Positions 56,301 to 64,000 of a stretch of DNA of 64,000 nt are shown here, in pieces; the first letter of the stretch is position 1; each line of letters begins with the position of its first letter. The translations under genes and the position numbers were made by a program. Location of the stretch: assembly GCF_020080835.1 (NCBI RefSeq), contig NC_058160.1, forward strand, positions 27,205,152-27,269,151. The letters are read 5' to 3'. Below the pieces are notes generated by a model. It did not search any database, had not been told where the DNA came from, and worked only from the letters and a program-made list of their open reading frames with translations. This DNA is from Cotesia glomerata. Taxonomy: Eukaryota > Arthropoda > Insecta > Hymenoptera > Braconidae.

Positions 56301-58324
56301 TTGTTTTGGTATTTCGTTGGGGATTCCCACGAACGTAATCAACCCTTATCTGATGTGAGAGTGCAAATAAATGGATGAATTAGCAAATAATCAGGTGACA
56401 CAATCGGTTGGCGAAAGTTCTGTCATTCCGACTTCCTTCACCTGTCCGTTAACTTTGACGGCGTCTATCTAGTTGATAGCCGATAGTTGATAGTAACTAT
56501 TAGCAATAACATCAATAATACTAAAGATAATGATAATAATATTGATGGAAGTAATGAGTAAGGAGTTTATTATGCTTTGTCAGTCACATTGTGCTTTCGA
56601 ATTACACTTGGCATGCACATGTGCTCATAAATGCTTGCTTTTACACATTGACACTCAGAAAAGTACTTGCTCCTACACGATATTGCTCTAAAGAGGTTTA
56701 CTGCAGTGTAAACGCGGTCGTAGCTGAAGCAATTCGCTTAAATCGGGCCACTATCTCCTTTTCCAGATTCCAATGCTCGCTCGTTCTCCACCAAGCTATT
56801 TTCTTGCACGTGCATAACTTTATTTTATAACTCACACAATACTTATTAATGGACACTGCTTGTGTGTATTAAGACAGAGCCAGCAATAAACTTGTTGATA
56901 AATTTTTATTTTCAGCCAGTTTATAAATTACGCTAACAATTTCTCCTTTCACCGCTGATGAATCCTATGACTAATGAAAATACATTTTAATCCTTTATTT
57001 TATTTTATTTATTGTTTAATTCTCGTCACACTAGATAACCTAATTTTTATAAATATAATTTACTGCCATTACCTACATTTTATACTTTCGGATTAAAGTA
57101 TTATTTTCTGAGAATGAGAGTGAGACAAATATATTTTTCACGATTTGTTAAGTCGAGAAAGGACGAGCGACCACGGTGATGCTGACGCTGATGGAATTCA
57201 TGGGTAATTATGACAGACTAAGAATAACTATTTTTTTTTTTTAAGAGTTGTAATTCAGTAGCAATTTTATTCCTCATTTTTATTGCACCCTCTTTTCTTA
57301 AGAAGATTAAATAAATATTGCAGATATTATTTTTTTAATAAAATTTAGTAGTAATAAAAAAATAATAAATTACTATCATTAATTTTTGGATTTTTTTAAC
57401 AAGTAATAAATTATTTTTAAAAAATTGTTTTTAAATTGCTTTTTATTTCTTCGCGTGGAAATTTTTTTTTCATTTGTTAAAAAAATCTTAAAAATTATCA
57501 GATTTTTTTACTTTCAGTATAATAATTAAAATTTATGATTCTAAAATTGAGAGACATTTAATAATTGTTTAGAATTTCATTAAAAAAAAAAATTATGACA
57601 ATAAATAATTAAAAAAAAAAAAATCCACATGTTGAAATTGTCAAAAATAATTGTTTATTGCAACAATTTATTTTTTATGAAATTTAAAAAAATTATTAAA
57701 TGTCTCTTAATTTCAAAATAATAAATTTCAATTATTAAACTGAAATTGGAGAACATTTAATAATTTTTAGGATTTTTTAAAAAAATTATTTATGACAAAA
57801 AAAAATTTCATGTGAAGAAATGAAATAAAACTATGTGCAATTTAAAAAAAAAATTTTAGAAGAAATTTATTTATAAAATAAAATCCAAACATGGTGAAAT
57901 GTTTGCCAATTTCAGTGCAATTTAAAATTTTAGTTAAAAAAATTTAGTGTCACTAATTTTAGCCCGAAGATAAGAAGAAACATTAATACGCTCGTATAAT
58001 GCGTATTTTACTGTCAATATACTAATTTAAAATTATCCTGTTTGGGATAAAAAGGCATAACAATAAAAAAACAGGTTCCTCAGCAGTACCAGCACCAGCA
58101 GCGTCACCACTGACGCAAAAATAGTAGTACCCCAGTAGAGTCTTTCTCTAAGGATCTCTTACCTGCAGTGTGACCTTGAAAGGTTCTTGGAGTCTTTCAC
58201 GCTCGAGAAGATATGCTATGGCACCTGGCATAGCATCCACGCCTTTGGCCTCCCTCGCTCCCAAATACCATACATAGTATGAGCTTTTCTTGACATCTTT
58301 GCTACTGCGAAGCCGCAAGGCCAT
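35376..58324 (-). CDS. Gene A: PTB/PID-domain protein (assembled, 7 coding exons, 572 aa)
   Basis: Coding exons are 58324-58163, 53544-53360, 50093-49855, 49767-49489, 40730-40394, 35977-35671 and 35585-35376. Every junction is GT-AG and keeps frame, giving 573 codons including TAA. The PTB/PID-like domain spans about 15-136: SYYVWYLGAREAKGVDAMPG as entry strand, VSSKGLKIIQT and GHAVLAAVQREDVVAATLLL as middle strands, and VHVHAYRCDSVETAELLGGQ as last strand and C-terminal helix. The rest is low complexity, with TPPPYQPHHPLGPRP (proline-rich), SPRERFQDAKEMFKAMEREN (helical), an Arg/Asp-rich stretch and a C-terminal LGLAALDPY. Four of the PTB-domain elements are on separate exons, unlike genes B and C. 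An adaptor role is inferred from the fold. I do not recognise an orthologue name. Confidence 0.88.
35671..35977 (-). CDS. Gene A, Arg/Asp-rich exon
   Basis: The acceptor is GCTAACCAG|ATTGGAG and the donor CGAGAG|GTAAAA. The upstream join gives RGKHK|LEQSRQLHEER. It encodes residues 401-503, including REKDRDRNDYRNKPRTR and SSVDHLAEIELSSSRPRPRS. The intron to the last exon is 85 bp. A plus-strand frame across it is a shadow. Confidence 0.85.
36060..37005 (+). repeat. Palindromic-unit repeat element, copy 2 (3 units)
   Basis: It starts AGCCTTGCAGTCACTATGTG and ends near TTCTTATTCTCTTAATAACA. Three units of ~200-240 bp (about 36,173-36,405, 36,415-36,650 and 36,658-36,860) share the CATTTGAGTACCCACATGCA core. 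The orientation is the same as copies 1 and 4 and opposite to copy 3 in the next intron. Confidence 0.8.
38341..38392. repeat. (ATT)n microsatellite
   Basis: About 17 uninterrupted ATT repeats at the edge of the tandem duplication. Confidence 0.96.
38592..38806 (+). mobile_element. Double-hairpin GC-rich MITE, copy 1
   Basis: About 215 bp. The first hairpin pairs GGGCAGTAAAATAAGAAA and CTCAGATCACATGT with complements around CCGAGGCGAAGCCGAGG. The second pairs GGCGGAAAGCGGCA with GACGCTTTCCGCC around CGTTTAGCGCAGCGGG. The empty counterpart in unit 2 of the duplication runs straight through AACTAAAAAATATTTTT. An inverted copy is at 39,260-39,485. Confidence 0.75.
38967..39074. mobile_element. 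108 bp piggyBac-like MITE
   Basis: Perfect 18 bp terminal inverted repeats CCCTTCGTCACTCGCGTC are flanked on both sides by TTAA (38,963-38,966 and 39,075-39,078). TTAA duplications with CCC-starting ends are diagnostic of the piggyBac superfamily. There is no room for a transposase, so it is non-autonomous. Confidence 0.85.
39260..39485 (-). mobile_element. Double-hairpin GC-rich MITE, copy 2 (inverted)
   Basis: The reverse complement of the element at 38,592-38,806, with GCCGCTTTCCGCCTC, CTCGGCTTCGCCTCGG and CTCAGATCACATAT recognisable. It is inserted at a different point of the duplicated segment (between GAAGTTA and AAACTTCTGTC). Confidence 0.75.
39829..40009. mobile_element. MITE, ACAAGATGACACT family, copy 3
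   Basis: A 181 bp element. ACACAGTAAGAACAAGATGA is answered by TCATCTTGTTCTTTCCGTGT, and TTTCAGAGAGTAGCTAG by CTAGCTCTTATCTGAAA. It is inserted in unit 2 of the local duplication. Confidence 0.78.
40394..40730 (-). CDS. Gene A, Ser/Pro-rich exon
   Basis: The acceptor is AATTTCTTCAG|ATGAAG and the donor CACAA|GTGAGT. The upstream join gives DTSSG then DEDWGG across a split codon. It encodes residues 289-400, including SPERSIGLTRALSPNSS and QRSPSPQYQPKVDPIEVTSP, both rich in SP sites for proline-directed kinases, and a charged helix FQDAKEMFKAMERENN. Oppositely oriented palindromic repeat copies lie on both sides. Confidence 0.86.
41320..42360 (-). repeat. Palindromic-unit repeat element, copy 3 (inverted, 3 units)
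   Basis: The orientation is opposite to the other copies: it opens with GGCTGCATTCGAAAATGCTC and closes with CAATTTAACAAAAGTCATTA. Three units lie at about 41,425-41,660, 41,670-41,905 and 41,915-42,250. The last is interrupted by the insertion at 41,951-42,079. Confidence 0.8.
41951..42079. mobile_element. Small insertion nested in copy 3
   Basis: About 125 bp starting CTCTCTTAAAATGAATCAGTG and ending CAGATTTAGAGAG, with an inner palindrome AAGTATACCAAGTATACTT. It splits the host sequence GATGTTA..CTCATCAAGAGC, which is continuous in all other units, so it is a clean insertion. Confidence 0.68.
42500..43200. promoter_or_regulatory. GC-richer intronic island, possible internal promoter
   Basis: It stands out from the surrounding AT-rich intron. 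On the minus strand it has GAGAGGAGAGGAGAGGGCAC (GAGA-factor-like) and ATTCAGTACACAG, an initiator-like motif. A plus-strand 85-codon frame has no recognised domain. It may drive a shorter gene A transcript lacking the PTB region; unproven. Confidence 0.3.
43764..44520. repeat. Two foldback repeats
   Basis: The first pairs TTCAAAACACAGTAACTG with CAGTTACTGTGTTTTAAA (43,764-43,981). The second pairs AATTTTTAAGTCATGAAAAA (about 44,007) with TTTTTCATAACTTAAAAATT (about 44,490-44,510). The second motif recurs as a foldback at 62,190-62,320. Confidence 0.6.
44155..44240 (-). mobile_element. Candidate LINE 3' tail
   Basis: On the minus strand GCCATTTGGCCATTGCCTTG then GCATTAAATTATAAATAAAT and AATAATAATAATTG. 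The layout (foldback, polyadenylation signal, simple tail) matches the 13.1-13.6 kb LINE ends on the other strand. Confidence 0.35.
45131..45500 (-). promoter_or_regulatory. GC-rich intronic island with a donor-like end
   Basis: The composition is near 50% GC in very AT-rich DNA. On the minus strand it ends GGGCTAAC|GTAAGC, a good splice donor, so it could be an alternative noncoding first exon of gene A. No open frame with a recognisable domain. Confidence 0.33.
45951..46599. mobile_element. MITE-like element, ACACAGAAAAAAAG ends
   Basis: ACACAGAAAAAAAGGTTTAC at the left is answered by AAATTTTTCTTCCTGTGTAT at the right. The interior is built from variants of TTCTTGACTCAAGAAAATTT on both strands, related to the outer element at 25.7 kb. 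Non-coding. Confidence 0.55.
47633..47755 (-). pseudogene. Coding-like fragment of unknown origin
   Basis: The minus frame reads TVVRIQLLDSEGRMLDKEFG, then HFLLGEQVNIDEDKFLST and TAA. The residue composition (alternating hydrophobic and charged) is protein-like and the stretch is less AT-rich. It is preceded by an acceptor-like CATCAAAACAG and has a possible donor after GEQ. It does not join gene A exons in a compatible phase except possibly to the last exon. It could be an alternative terminal exon or a remnant of a mobile element or viral gene. Confidence 0.3.
48130..48920. repeat. Segment flanked by ~60 bp direct repeats
   Basis: CATATGAGACCGACTACAAC (48,138) and CATGAGACCGGCTACAATAG (48,841) begin two similar ~60 bp blocks, both with ATCTACCTAAAAAA. 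Between them is GCTCATCTTCGAACTTGATC, whose complement also appears at 55,671-55,692. This looks like a decayed mobile element. Confidence 0.45.
49489..49767 (-). CDS. Gene A, proline-rich exon
   Basis: The acceptor is TTTTTTAATTAAG|GTAGAGG and the donor CTTCTG|GTGAGT. It encodes residues 196-288, with RGNSGDNDVGPILLPPRDYD, an SSGIGSDS motif and TPPPYQPHHPLGPRPSRPSR. PPPY is a consensus WW-domain ligand. A plus-strand frame here is a shadow. Confidence 0.85.
49855..50093 (-). CDS. Gene A, end-of-PTB exon
   Basis: The acceptor is ATGCGTAG|ATGTGATT and the donor AAATTAG|GTATTT. The split Arg codon yields HAYR|CDSVETAELLGGQLKAL, the last strand and C-terminal helix of the PTB domain. It encodes residues 117-195. 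The adjacent ATG at 50,101 lies in the intron. Only an 87 bp intron separates it from the next exon. Confidence 0.86.
50290..51075 (+). repeat. Palindromic-unit repeat element, copy 4 (2 units)
   Basis: It starts AATTGCAGTCACTATGTGAA and ends TTCTTATTCTTTTAATAATA. Two units lie at about 50,384-50,620 and 50,630-50,870. Same orientation as copies 1 and 2. Confidence 0.8.
51076..53359 (-). other. Gene A intron between the 53.4 kb and 50.1 kb exons (remainder)
   Basis: 51.2-52.5 kb is moderately complex without a recognisable exon. An open minus frame at 51.5-51.7 kb (VDVDGDANGAGETYRTYH) starts with GTG and has no domain. 52,644-53,100 is a MITE. Confidence 0.5.
52644..53100. mobile_element. 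MITE with TTTACAAGTGGGGTC ends, empty copy
   Basis: The left end is TAATTATTTACAAGTGGGGT and the right end GACCCCACTTGTAAATAATTA-like. It is homologous in inverse orientation to 27,933-28,599 but lacks the 237 bp insertion there. Confidence 0.72.
53360..53544 (-). CDS. Gene A, central PTB exon
   Basis: The acceptor is TTGTGCCAACAG|GTCAGC and the donor CCTATAG|GTTTGT. It encodes residues 55-115, with VSSKGLKIIQT, GHAVLAAVQREDVVAATLLL and PVHVHAY, the middle strands of the PTB domain. The join to the first coding exon (KVTLQ|VSSKG) is phase 0. Confidence 0.87.
53545..58162 (-). other. Gene A first coding intron
   Basis: Mostly AT-rich. 53.7-54.9 kb is less AT-rich and may contain regulatory sequence. 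Repeats lie at 55.1-55.7 kb. 57.3-57.9 kb is a run of degenerate AAATTTTT foldbacks. No further exon is recognised. Confidence 0.5.
55138..55566. repeat. Composite inverted/direct repeat block
   Basis: The outer ends CAATAATTTCTCAT and ATGAGAAATTATTG are complementary. Inside are two direct copies of AAACACACACAAAAACCATG (about 55,293 and 55,375) and a foldback at 55,430-55,539 with AAAATCCCTGA answered by TCAGGGATTTT. Confidence 0.6.
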
Positions 58325-58331
58325 CGCTCAG
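58163..58331 (-). CDS. Gene A, first coding exon
   Basis: The acceptor is TTTGTTACAG|CTGAGCG, seven bases before ATG at 58324, and the donor CTGCAG|GTAAGA. It encodes MALRLRSSKDVKKSSYYVWY, then LGAREAKGVDAMPGAIAYLL and ERERLQEPFKVTLQ (residues 1-54), the first strand and helix of the PTB domain. The short 5' UTR in this exon shows that at least one upstream noncoding exon exists. Confidence 0.87.
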
Positions 58332-59507
58332 CTGTAACAAACTAAATTCAGATATCATTGTACCATCAGTAATCTTCAATACCGAGCAGAGTTATCCAAG
58401 TTGAAACCCCCTCATGCTACCGTACAATTTGCTAATTCAGTACAAGGTCAATCAACCTCACTAACTATCATTTATATTTATTTTTATTCATTAATTATAA
58501 TTTATTTTACTAAAAAATTGAATAATATATTGACAGATTGCTGAGGAATATTAATAAAATAAAATAACGCGGCTGAATTTCAACCGCAACCGGCTCCAAG
58601 ATCGTTGTTACGTAAAAGAGTTCATCAACACAGTGCACTTTAAGAGAAGAAAAAACTATTTTACAGTTTTAATATTTAATTACATTTTTTTTTTTCAGCT
58701 GAATAGTCCCGGAAATTTAAAATTTTTTTCTTTAAAAAATTTATATTGCATTTTGATTTAATTATTTAAATATACATAACAATAGCATAATTTTCATTCA
58801 ATTTAGGTATTTAAATTATGTAATAAATTCATGGAGAAGATATCAGGTTCAATTGATCATTATTTAGCGTTAAGATGGATTGAATCTGACACCTCGATCC
58901 TGTATCTTCTCAAGACATTAATCAAGTAATATTACCACTTATTTTGAATATTTTAAAATTAAAAGTTATCCATTGGCAATAAATTAATTATGCAGTATTT
59001 AATTTTTTTTTAAATAAATAATAACCAGTATTGGATTATGAAACTACCAAAATAGATTAAATAATTACTAAATATTTTTAATTTTTAAAAATATAAATTT
59101 CACAGAACAAAAATTGATAAAAAATTAACTTTAATATTATTTTTTTAGATTTTTATAACAATTAAAATATTGTAAAATAAATTAAGTAAAAAAATTCCAA
59201 ATTAAAAAAAATTATGTTAATTTAAAAAAATATTTTTTTTTATCATAATTTTTTCACACAGAGTTTTTCTCTGTTTTTCTTTTCTTCAATTAAATTCTAA
59301 TTAATTTTCTTAAATTAATGTTATTTAATTGATATTTGACACTAAAGTTAGCTGTCATTTAAATGTTTTTAACAAACAAATTTGTTCTAAAAAATTATTT
59401 AAAAAAAATTGCATTTTTTAATTTTTAAAATTTCTACTTGTCAATTTTTTTTTGCTATAATTTATTTGTTACAAAAATTTTTAAAATTATCGAGTATCTG
59501 CTAATAA

Positions 59508-59705
59508 CACTAAAGTTAGCAGACGCCTAAAAATTTTTTATTTTTTTTTATTAATTAAATTACAACTAAAAAGATATTTGTAAAAAATTGGACTTATAGT
59601 TTTTCAACTTTTTTATATGTGAAATTTTTTTTTTTAATTGTTTAATTGAAATTTTTTCAATAAAAAATTTCTAAAAATTTTGAAATGTCGGCTACCTATT
59701 TTTAT
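59508..59705. mobile_element. GTTAGC-family MITE
   Basis: It is bounded by CACTAAAGTTAGCAGACGCC and GAAATGTCGGCTACCTATTT. It directly follows a more decayed copy that begins at about 59,340. Confidence 0.55.
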
Positions 59706-60576
59706 TATTGATATATGTTGCCCATAAGCGTATGTTGATTAATAAATAAATAATTAAATTATAAAATAAAAAAAAACTGTCAGATTTCAGCTGATTTAAG
59801 TATCAAAACTTTAGCAGACTATAAAATAATATTTTTTCTTTTTTTTTCTGTAATTTATAATGCTCAAGTCCAAGATACCACTATAGGGACTGTCGTACAT
59901 GGTAAAGTAAGATAGTTTAGCTGTCAAAGTCCTAATCCGAGTGGATTGGAGTATGTCGAGTCTTTAGCCGCTGTCAGTAAAATAAAAGGTTGTTCTTGTA
60001 TTTGTTGGAAGTAATGCACTTGACTACACATAGTACCGGGGGTTTTATTTCCTCTTGAGGAGTATGTAGTGCAGGTAAAGCAAAGCGGTTGATTCTTAAA
60101 GCAAAAGCTGATCGTCCTGTGTAGCTTCGGGTACTTCGTGCATCACTCGACTTCCTCAATTACTTAGATACTTAAACCCGTTTCCACGTAATCCATCTCC
60201 TGCGAATCACCGGGTTCCCACCGATCAGCCTTCAGTCGAGAGCAATTGGCTCTGTGTGATGCTTCTTTTGTGAGGAGCAACACACCACTGAGAAGTATCT
60301 TAGTATCTTAGTACCGAGTGAAACCGAGCTTGTTGGTTTTGTTACTTTCAACTAATTTACCTCAAAAATTACATCCCGGTTCTATTCGAGGCTCACAACA
60401 TCAGTTTGTTGGGAAATTTCTCTGCTCAGATAAATTTCATCAAGACAACCCGGTAGATTGCTCGGGAGAATAAAAGTTTAAGTATAAGGAAGAAGAGTAT
60501 TATACCAAGAAGAAGATGAATAAAATAAAAGCAAGTAAAGATTTAAGAAGCAAAATAACCAAAAGAAGAATAAGAA

Positions 60577-60602
60577 TAAGAAGAAGAAGAAGAAGAAGAA
60601 GT
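60577..60602. repeat. (AGA)n microsatellite
   Basis: About eight AGA repeats beside a candidate noncoding exon of gene A. A similar GAA run lies at 60,887-60,913. Confidence 0.9.
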
Positions 60603-60623
60603 AGAAGTAAGCACGCAACTCAC

Positions 60624-60800
60624 CTTAATGCCCAGAGAATGCGCGTCTCTACTCTCGTTCGTCTCTCTGGTAAATAATAATACGGTTTATGGTTCGCTCT
60701 AAACTTTAACTACGCAGTGAAAGAGTAACAGAGACAGTCAGTGAAGGATCCTGAAGAAAGCAACTAAACCATCACCCGATTGTGAATACTGCTACTACAC
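60624..60800 (-). promoter_or_regulatory. Candidate alternative noncoding exon / promoter of gene A
   Basis: On the minus strand the block ends GGGCATTAAG|GTGAGT, a good donor at 60624. CCTTCACTGACTGTCTCTG (about 60,738-60,756) is a possible start region. An acceptor-like TTATTTACCAG at about 60,667 alternatively makes it a 43 nt internal exon. Confidence 0.4.
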
Positions 60801-61245
60801 TCAACTGCTACTATACGATACGACGTAGACGGGTGTATAACAAAACGCTCAGGAAGAATATATAACTCGGATGACTCAGGAAAAGTAAAAGAAGAAGAAG
60901 AAGAAGAAGAAGAGGTAGGAGTTATAAAAATAAAGGAGATGAAGTAGTTGTATTGTATAAATTTAAAAAAAATCCACCTTGTTTAACACACTTGGATTCA
61001 CTGACACGAATCTCTACTGGTATTATTTTAAATATCACCGGTTCATTGCACTTTATAGGTTAGCATTGTTATTTTAAAATAATCCAAAACATTGTTAACT
61101 TACTATTGTTGGAACTATTTATAAAATAATAACAATATTATTATCATCACACAGAACTGGTAAAAGGTATTAAACACACGACGTGTCAACTGCGCGGCGC
61201 GAAACACCGCAATGGACCACAGGACCAACCGACCGACGAACTTAC

Positions 61246-61460
61246 GGCTGGATTGCTTGTTGCTTGTTGCTTGTTGCTTGTTGCTTGTTGCCTGCCGTCC
61301 AGGAGAAGGGGCTAGCTGGTTGTGCAGACGAGCTGGAGAGGGACTTAGTTGGTGAGGAAAGGGAACCGAGAAGGACAGTTCGAGCTCGACGAGTTACACG
61401 AGTGGGGCGAGGGGAACCGAGAAACGTGAAACGAAGAGGAGAGTAAGCTCTCGCCACACC
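61246..61460 (-). promoter_or_regulatory. Gene A noncoding first exon with TATA box upstream
   Basis: GC-rich in AT-rich surroundings. The minus strand shows TATAAGTA at about 61,484-61,491, roughly 30 bp before a possible start near 61,455, and a leader ending CAATCCAGCC|GTAAGTTC, a consensus donor at 61246. The leader contains five AACAAGC-type repeats (61,253-61,292). Open frames on both strands here are short and domain-free, so it is read as 5' UTR. Confidence 0.55.
61253..61292. repeat. (TTGCTTG)n 7-bp tandem repeat
   Basis: Five copies of GCTTGTT with one terminal variant, inside the putative gene A leader exon. Confidence 0.95.
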
Positions 61461-61499
61461 TTGCCATCAGCGCTGATGCTCTTTACTTATATTAGAGAG

Positions 61500-64000
61500 T
61501 TTCTGATCATTCAGGATGTTTTGTCAATTTATTTTTTTTATTATTAATTTAATTAGTAATTCATTTATTTTGAGATTGTAACGGGAGGATGATGTAGGAG
61601 TTTTTAACTGCAGCGTAAGTTAAAAAGGATTCTGCAAATTATTGGGATGAACAGAGGTGTTCTGTCTCTGGTGAACTGATTTCTGGCCTCCCTCGACTAG
61701 GGTTACTTACTTTTTGTTGTTTTTTTTAATGTATTTGATGATATTAAAATTATCAATTTATCTGATTGATAAATTTTGACTGAGAAATAAAGTAAGACGA
61801 CTTACTTTGTAAGTTAATTTATATGTATTTAAGATTGATGATAAATTTATTTAATATTTATTGTTTGATTCATAGTGTAATAAAATTACAAATCAATTTT
61901 TTTTATTTTATAATAATGAAGTTAGCCGACATTTTTTATTTTTTTGATTTTGCTTAACTTATTAAATTAGAACTAAAATATATTTTTTTTCAATTGCACT
62001 TACAGTTTTTCAAATTTTTTACAAATGAAATTAAAAAAAAAAATTTTTTGTAATAATTTTTTCAATAAAAAAAATTCTAAAAATTTTTAGATGTCGGCTA
62101 ACTTTATTGTCATTTTTATTTTTATAACAAATCAATTAAAAAAATTTTTTTTAAATTTACACTTGTAATTTTTTTTATTTTTATATCTGGAATTTTTGGT
62201 TATCGAAAAAAATTTTAAAGTTATGAAAAATTCATATTATTTCACTAAAATTATTATAAATTTATTAAATTATTATTAATATGAATTTTTCATAACTTAA
62301 AAATTTTTTCCAGAATTCAAAAATTCCTTTTATTTTTATTAAATTTTTTTATAAAAATTTAGCTGCAATAATCGAAAAAATTTACAAATGTCTGTTAATT
62401 TCAGTATAATTTATTTTAGATATTTACGTAATAAAATTGCATATTTTTAATTTTACAGTATAAAAATGTACAGAAGAATTTTAACCACTAAATTTTCATA
62501 CTCATGAACATTTATGGTAAATTCTTTTTTTATTATTATTATTATTATTGTTATAATAATTTGACACACTTTGGTAAACTCACAGTAATTTTATAAACGT
62601 ATTTGTTGAAATACTTGTAAATTTAATCTAATATAAATGTAAGTTAATTATTTTAGCCTGGTAATTTTTTTTTTTTATACTTAATGTAATCTCATAAAAG
62701 TGTGATTAGAAAATGTAAATGTCATTGCCATTATTATAAATGATAGTGAGTTGAAATTGACATGTTATGACAGTAAAAGTAATTTCATTGAAAAAAAAAA
62801 AAAAAAAAAAAAATGAAAGAACTTTAGTTGTAATTATTTTTATATAAGAAGCGCAAAACTACAAAAACACACTTGTATCTCAAAGTGGTCAGCTTAACAA
62901 GTCGAGCTGGTACACATGTCGATGATCAGAAAATAATTTACAGCGGATGGACCACCTGTAAAGAGGTGAGTTGCGCAAATTCCAATTGGAGTTTGTGAAA
63001 GTACTGGTTCATCGTCTTTTATAATATTATAAATACAAATAATACGTACAGTCTTTCTCTTTCTTAGGCATAATTCACAGCACGCAATCGACTTAAATAG
63101 AGCGACATTAATCTTGTCACTATTGACCTGTAACGCCTCTTAGCCGATGATTTATGCCGGCTGACTATTTTAGAACACCCTGGAATGACCGTCGTTTACT
63201 ATTTTACTAACCAACACAATAAAGATGCTAATTTCTTTATTATATTACAGGGGATTAATTTATAACGGTCACTGCAGGCTGATGGTGATGATATAAAGAT
63301 TTTTATTACCACTATTAAAATAGTAACACGAGTTTGATGGTTTGATGTGAAGAAATAAATGCTCCAAGTTACAATCATCTCTAGAAGCTAAGCTAAGCCT
63401 TCAGATGTTCATCAAGCGCAAGCAAAGGTGAATTTTCTCGTGCATAAACTCAATTCAAATCATCAAGAGCCCTCATCGTAAAACGCTGATTTTGATGACG
63501 ATAAAAACAGCTAGATGTGCATGTTATATCGCAGGAAGTCATAGTAATTCTAGGAAGAAAAAATAAAATATATAAAAATAAATAAATAGAAATAAATTGA
63601 GGGACATTGAACTTAAGCTAAGTTGCTATACATATTTTATTTATATTTACACTCATATTATATATTATACGTTTCCTTGTAATGTTCAATAGTATAAACA
63701 TAACATAAAACCGTTTTTCGATATTACAGCTATTGCAGTCGAAGATAATGATGCATACTGATATCTAATTAAAGCAACGGACAAAACTGACAGATGATAT
63801 TAACACACCGTCTATTATATCTTTCTCAAAGATGCCATTCCATATCCATGGACCCAGGATCACGTGCTCGTAAGTTCTTCCTATCCTTCTTACTTCTTAT
63901 ATTATTACCCGCTTGGAGCGTATGATATTATTATCACGTTGGTGAGTCTCGAAACATTCATTACAACACCACATTATATTATATTATTCGTAATTTATAA
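61500..64000. other. Upstream of gene A, no gene recognised
   Basis: It contains a GTTAGC element (61,915-62,115), a foldback at about 62,190-62,320 related to that at 44 kb, poly-A at about 62,790-62,813 and a less AT-rich stretch at 62.85-64.0 kb that may hold enhancer elements or lie near the next gene. Confidence 0.45.
61915..62115. mobile_element. GTTAGC-family MITE
   Basis: It is bounded by AATGAAGTTAGCCGACATTT and AGATGTCGGCTAACTTTATT. The interior contains ATTAAATTAGAACTAAAATA. Confidence 0.65.

Larger units (their letters stand above)
58332..60623 (-). other. Gene A 5' intron
   Basis: It contains two adjacent GTTAGC-family copies (59,340-59,505 and 59,508-59,705). 59.85-60.5 kb is less AT-rich with no recognisable exon. 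Confidence 0.5.

Noticed and set aside
56591..56830. Possible exon at 56.6-56.8 kb (minus reading WWRTSEHWNLEKEIVARF)
   Set aside because: It has an in-frame stop right after, no donor and no similarity to gene A tail segments; chance cannot be excluded.
61183..61457. Frames on both strands at 61.2-61.5 kb
   Set aside because: The region has a TATA-like box, leader-like composition and a consensus donor, and the frames show no domain; read as 5' UTR.
1..64000. CRISPR arrays, operons, rRNA or tRNA genes
   Set aside because: Tandem repeats here are microsatellites or MITE units without spacer structure. No cloverleaf or rRNA core was noticed by eye, though a tRNAscan run would be needed to exclude tRNAs formally.

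Overview
The window is AT-rich eukaryotic DNA with small coding exons separated by long introns and many short non-autonomous transposons (MITEs). GT-AG splice sites, arthropod-style promoter motifs and the repeat content point to an insect. A hymenopteran such as a parasitoid wasp is my best guess, but this is inference because no species marker is present. Bases 1-54 are an assembly gap.

I can assemble three protein-coding genes, all on the minus strand and reading right to left. Gene A starts near 61.5 kb and ends at 35,376. It has a noncoding first exon and seven coding exons (572 aa). Gene B has a noncoding first exon near 21.6-21.9 kb and a single coding exon at 19,645-17,951 (564 aa). 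Gene C has a candidate noncoding exon at about 9.0-9.35 kb and five coding exons from 6,182 to 508 (1,111 aa). All splice junctions keep frame. Each protein begins with a phosphotyrosine-binding/PID-like (PTB) domain followed by a long low-complexity tail, so all three look like cytoplasmic adaptor or scaffold proteins. The PTB regions of B and C are clearly related to each other. A is more distant. The locus therefore looks like a tandem cluster of PTB adaptor genes. I do not recognise a named orthologue for any of them and give no gene symbols.

The rest of the window is introns and intergenic DNA, dominated by inverted-repeat elements. One family is built from tandem ~240 bp palindromic units and has four copies, all in introns of A and C. 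A second has GTTAGCCGACAT-type ends and is very common. A third begins ACACGGAAA..ACAAGATGACACT. Elements with TTTACAAGTGGGGTC ends occur twice, once with a nested insertion and once without it. A three-level nested MITE lies at 25.7-26.7 kb, and a 108 bp piggyBac-like MITE with TTAA duplications lies at 38,967-39,074. Decayed non-LTR retrotransposon 3' ends occur at 13.1-13.6 kb and possibly at 31.0 and 44.2 kb. A tandem duplication at 38.4-40.1 kb carries different insertions in each copy. I found no tRNA, rRNA, CRISPR array or prokaryotic feature.
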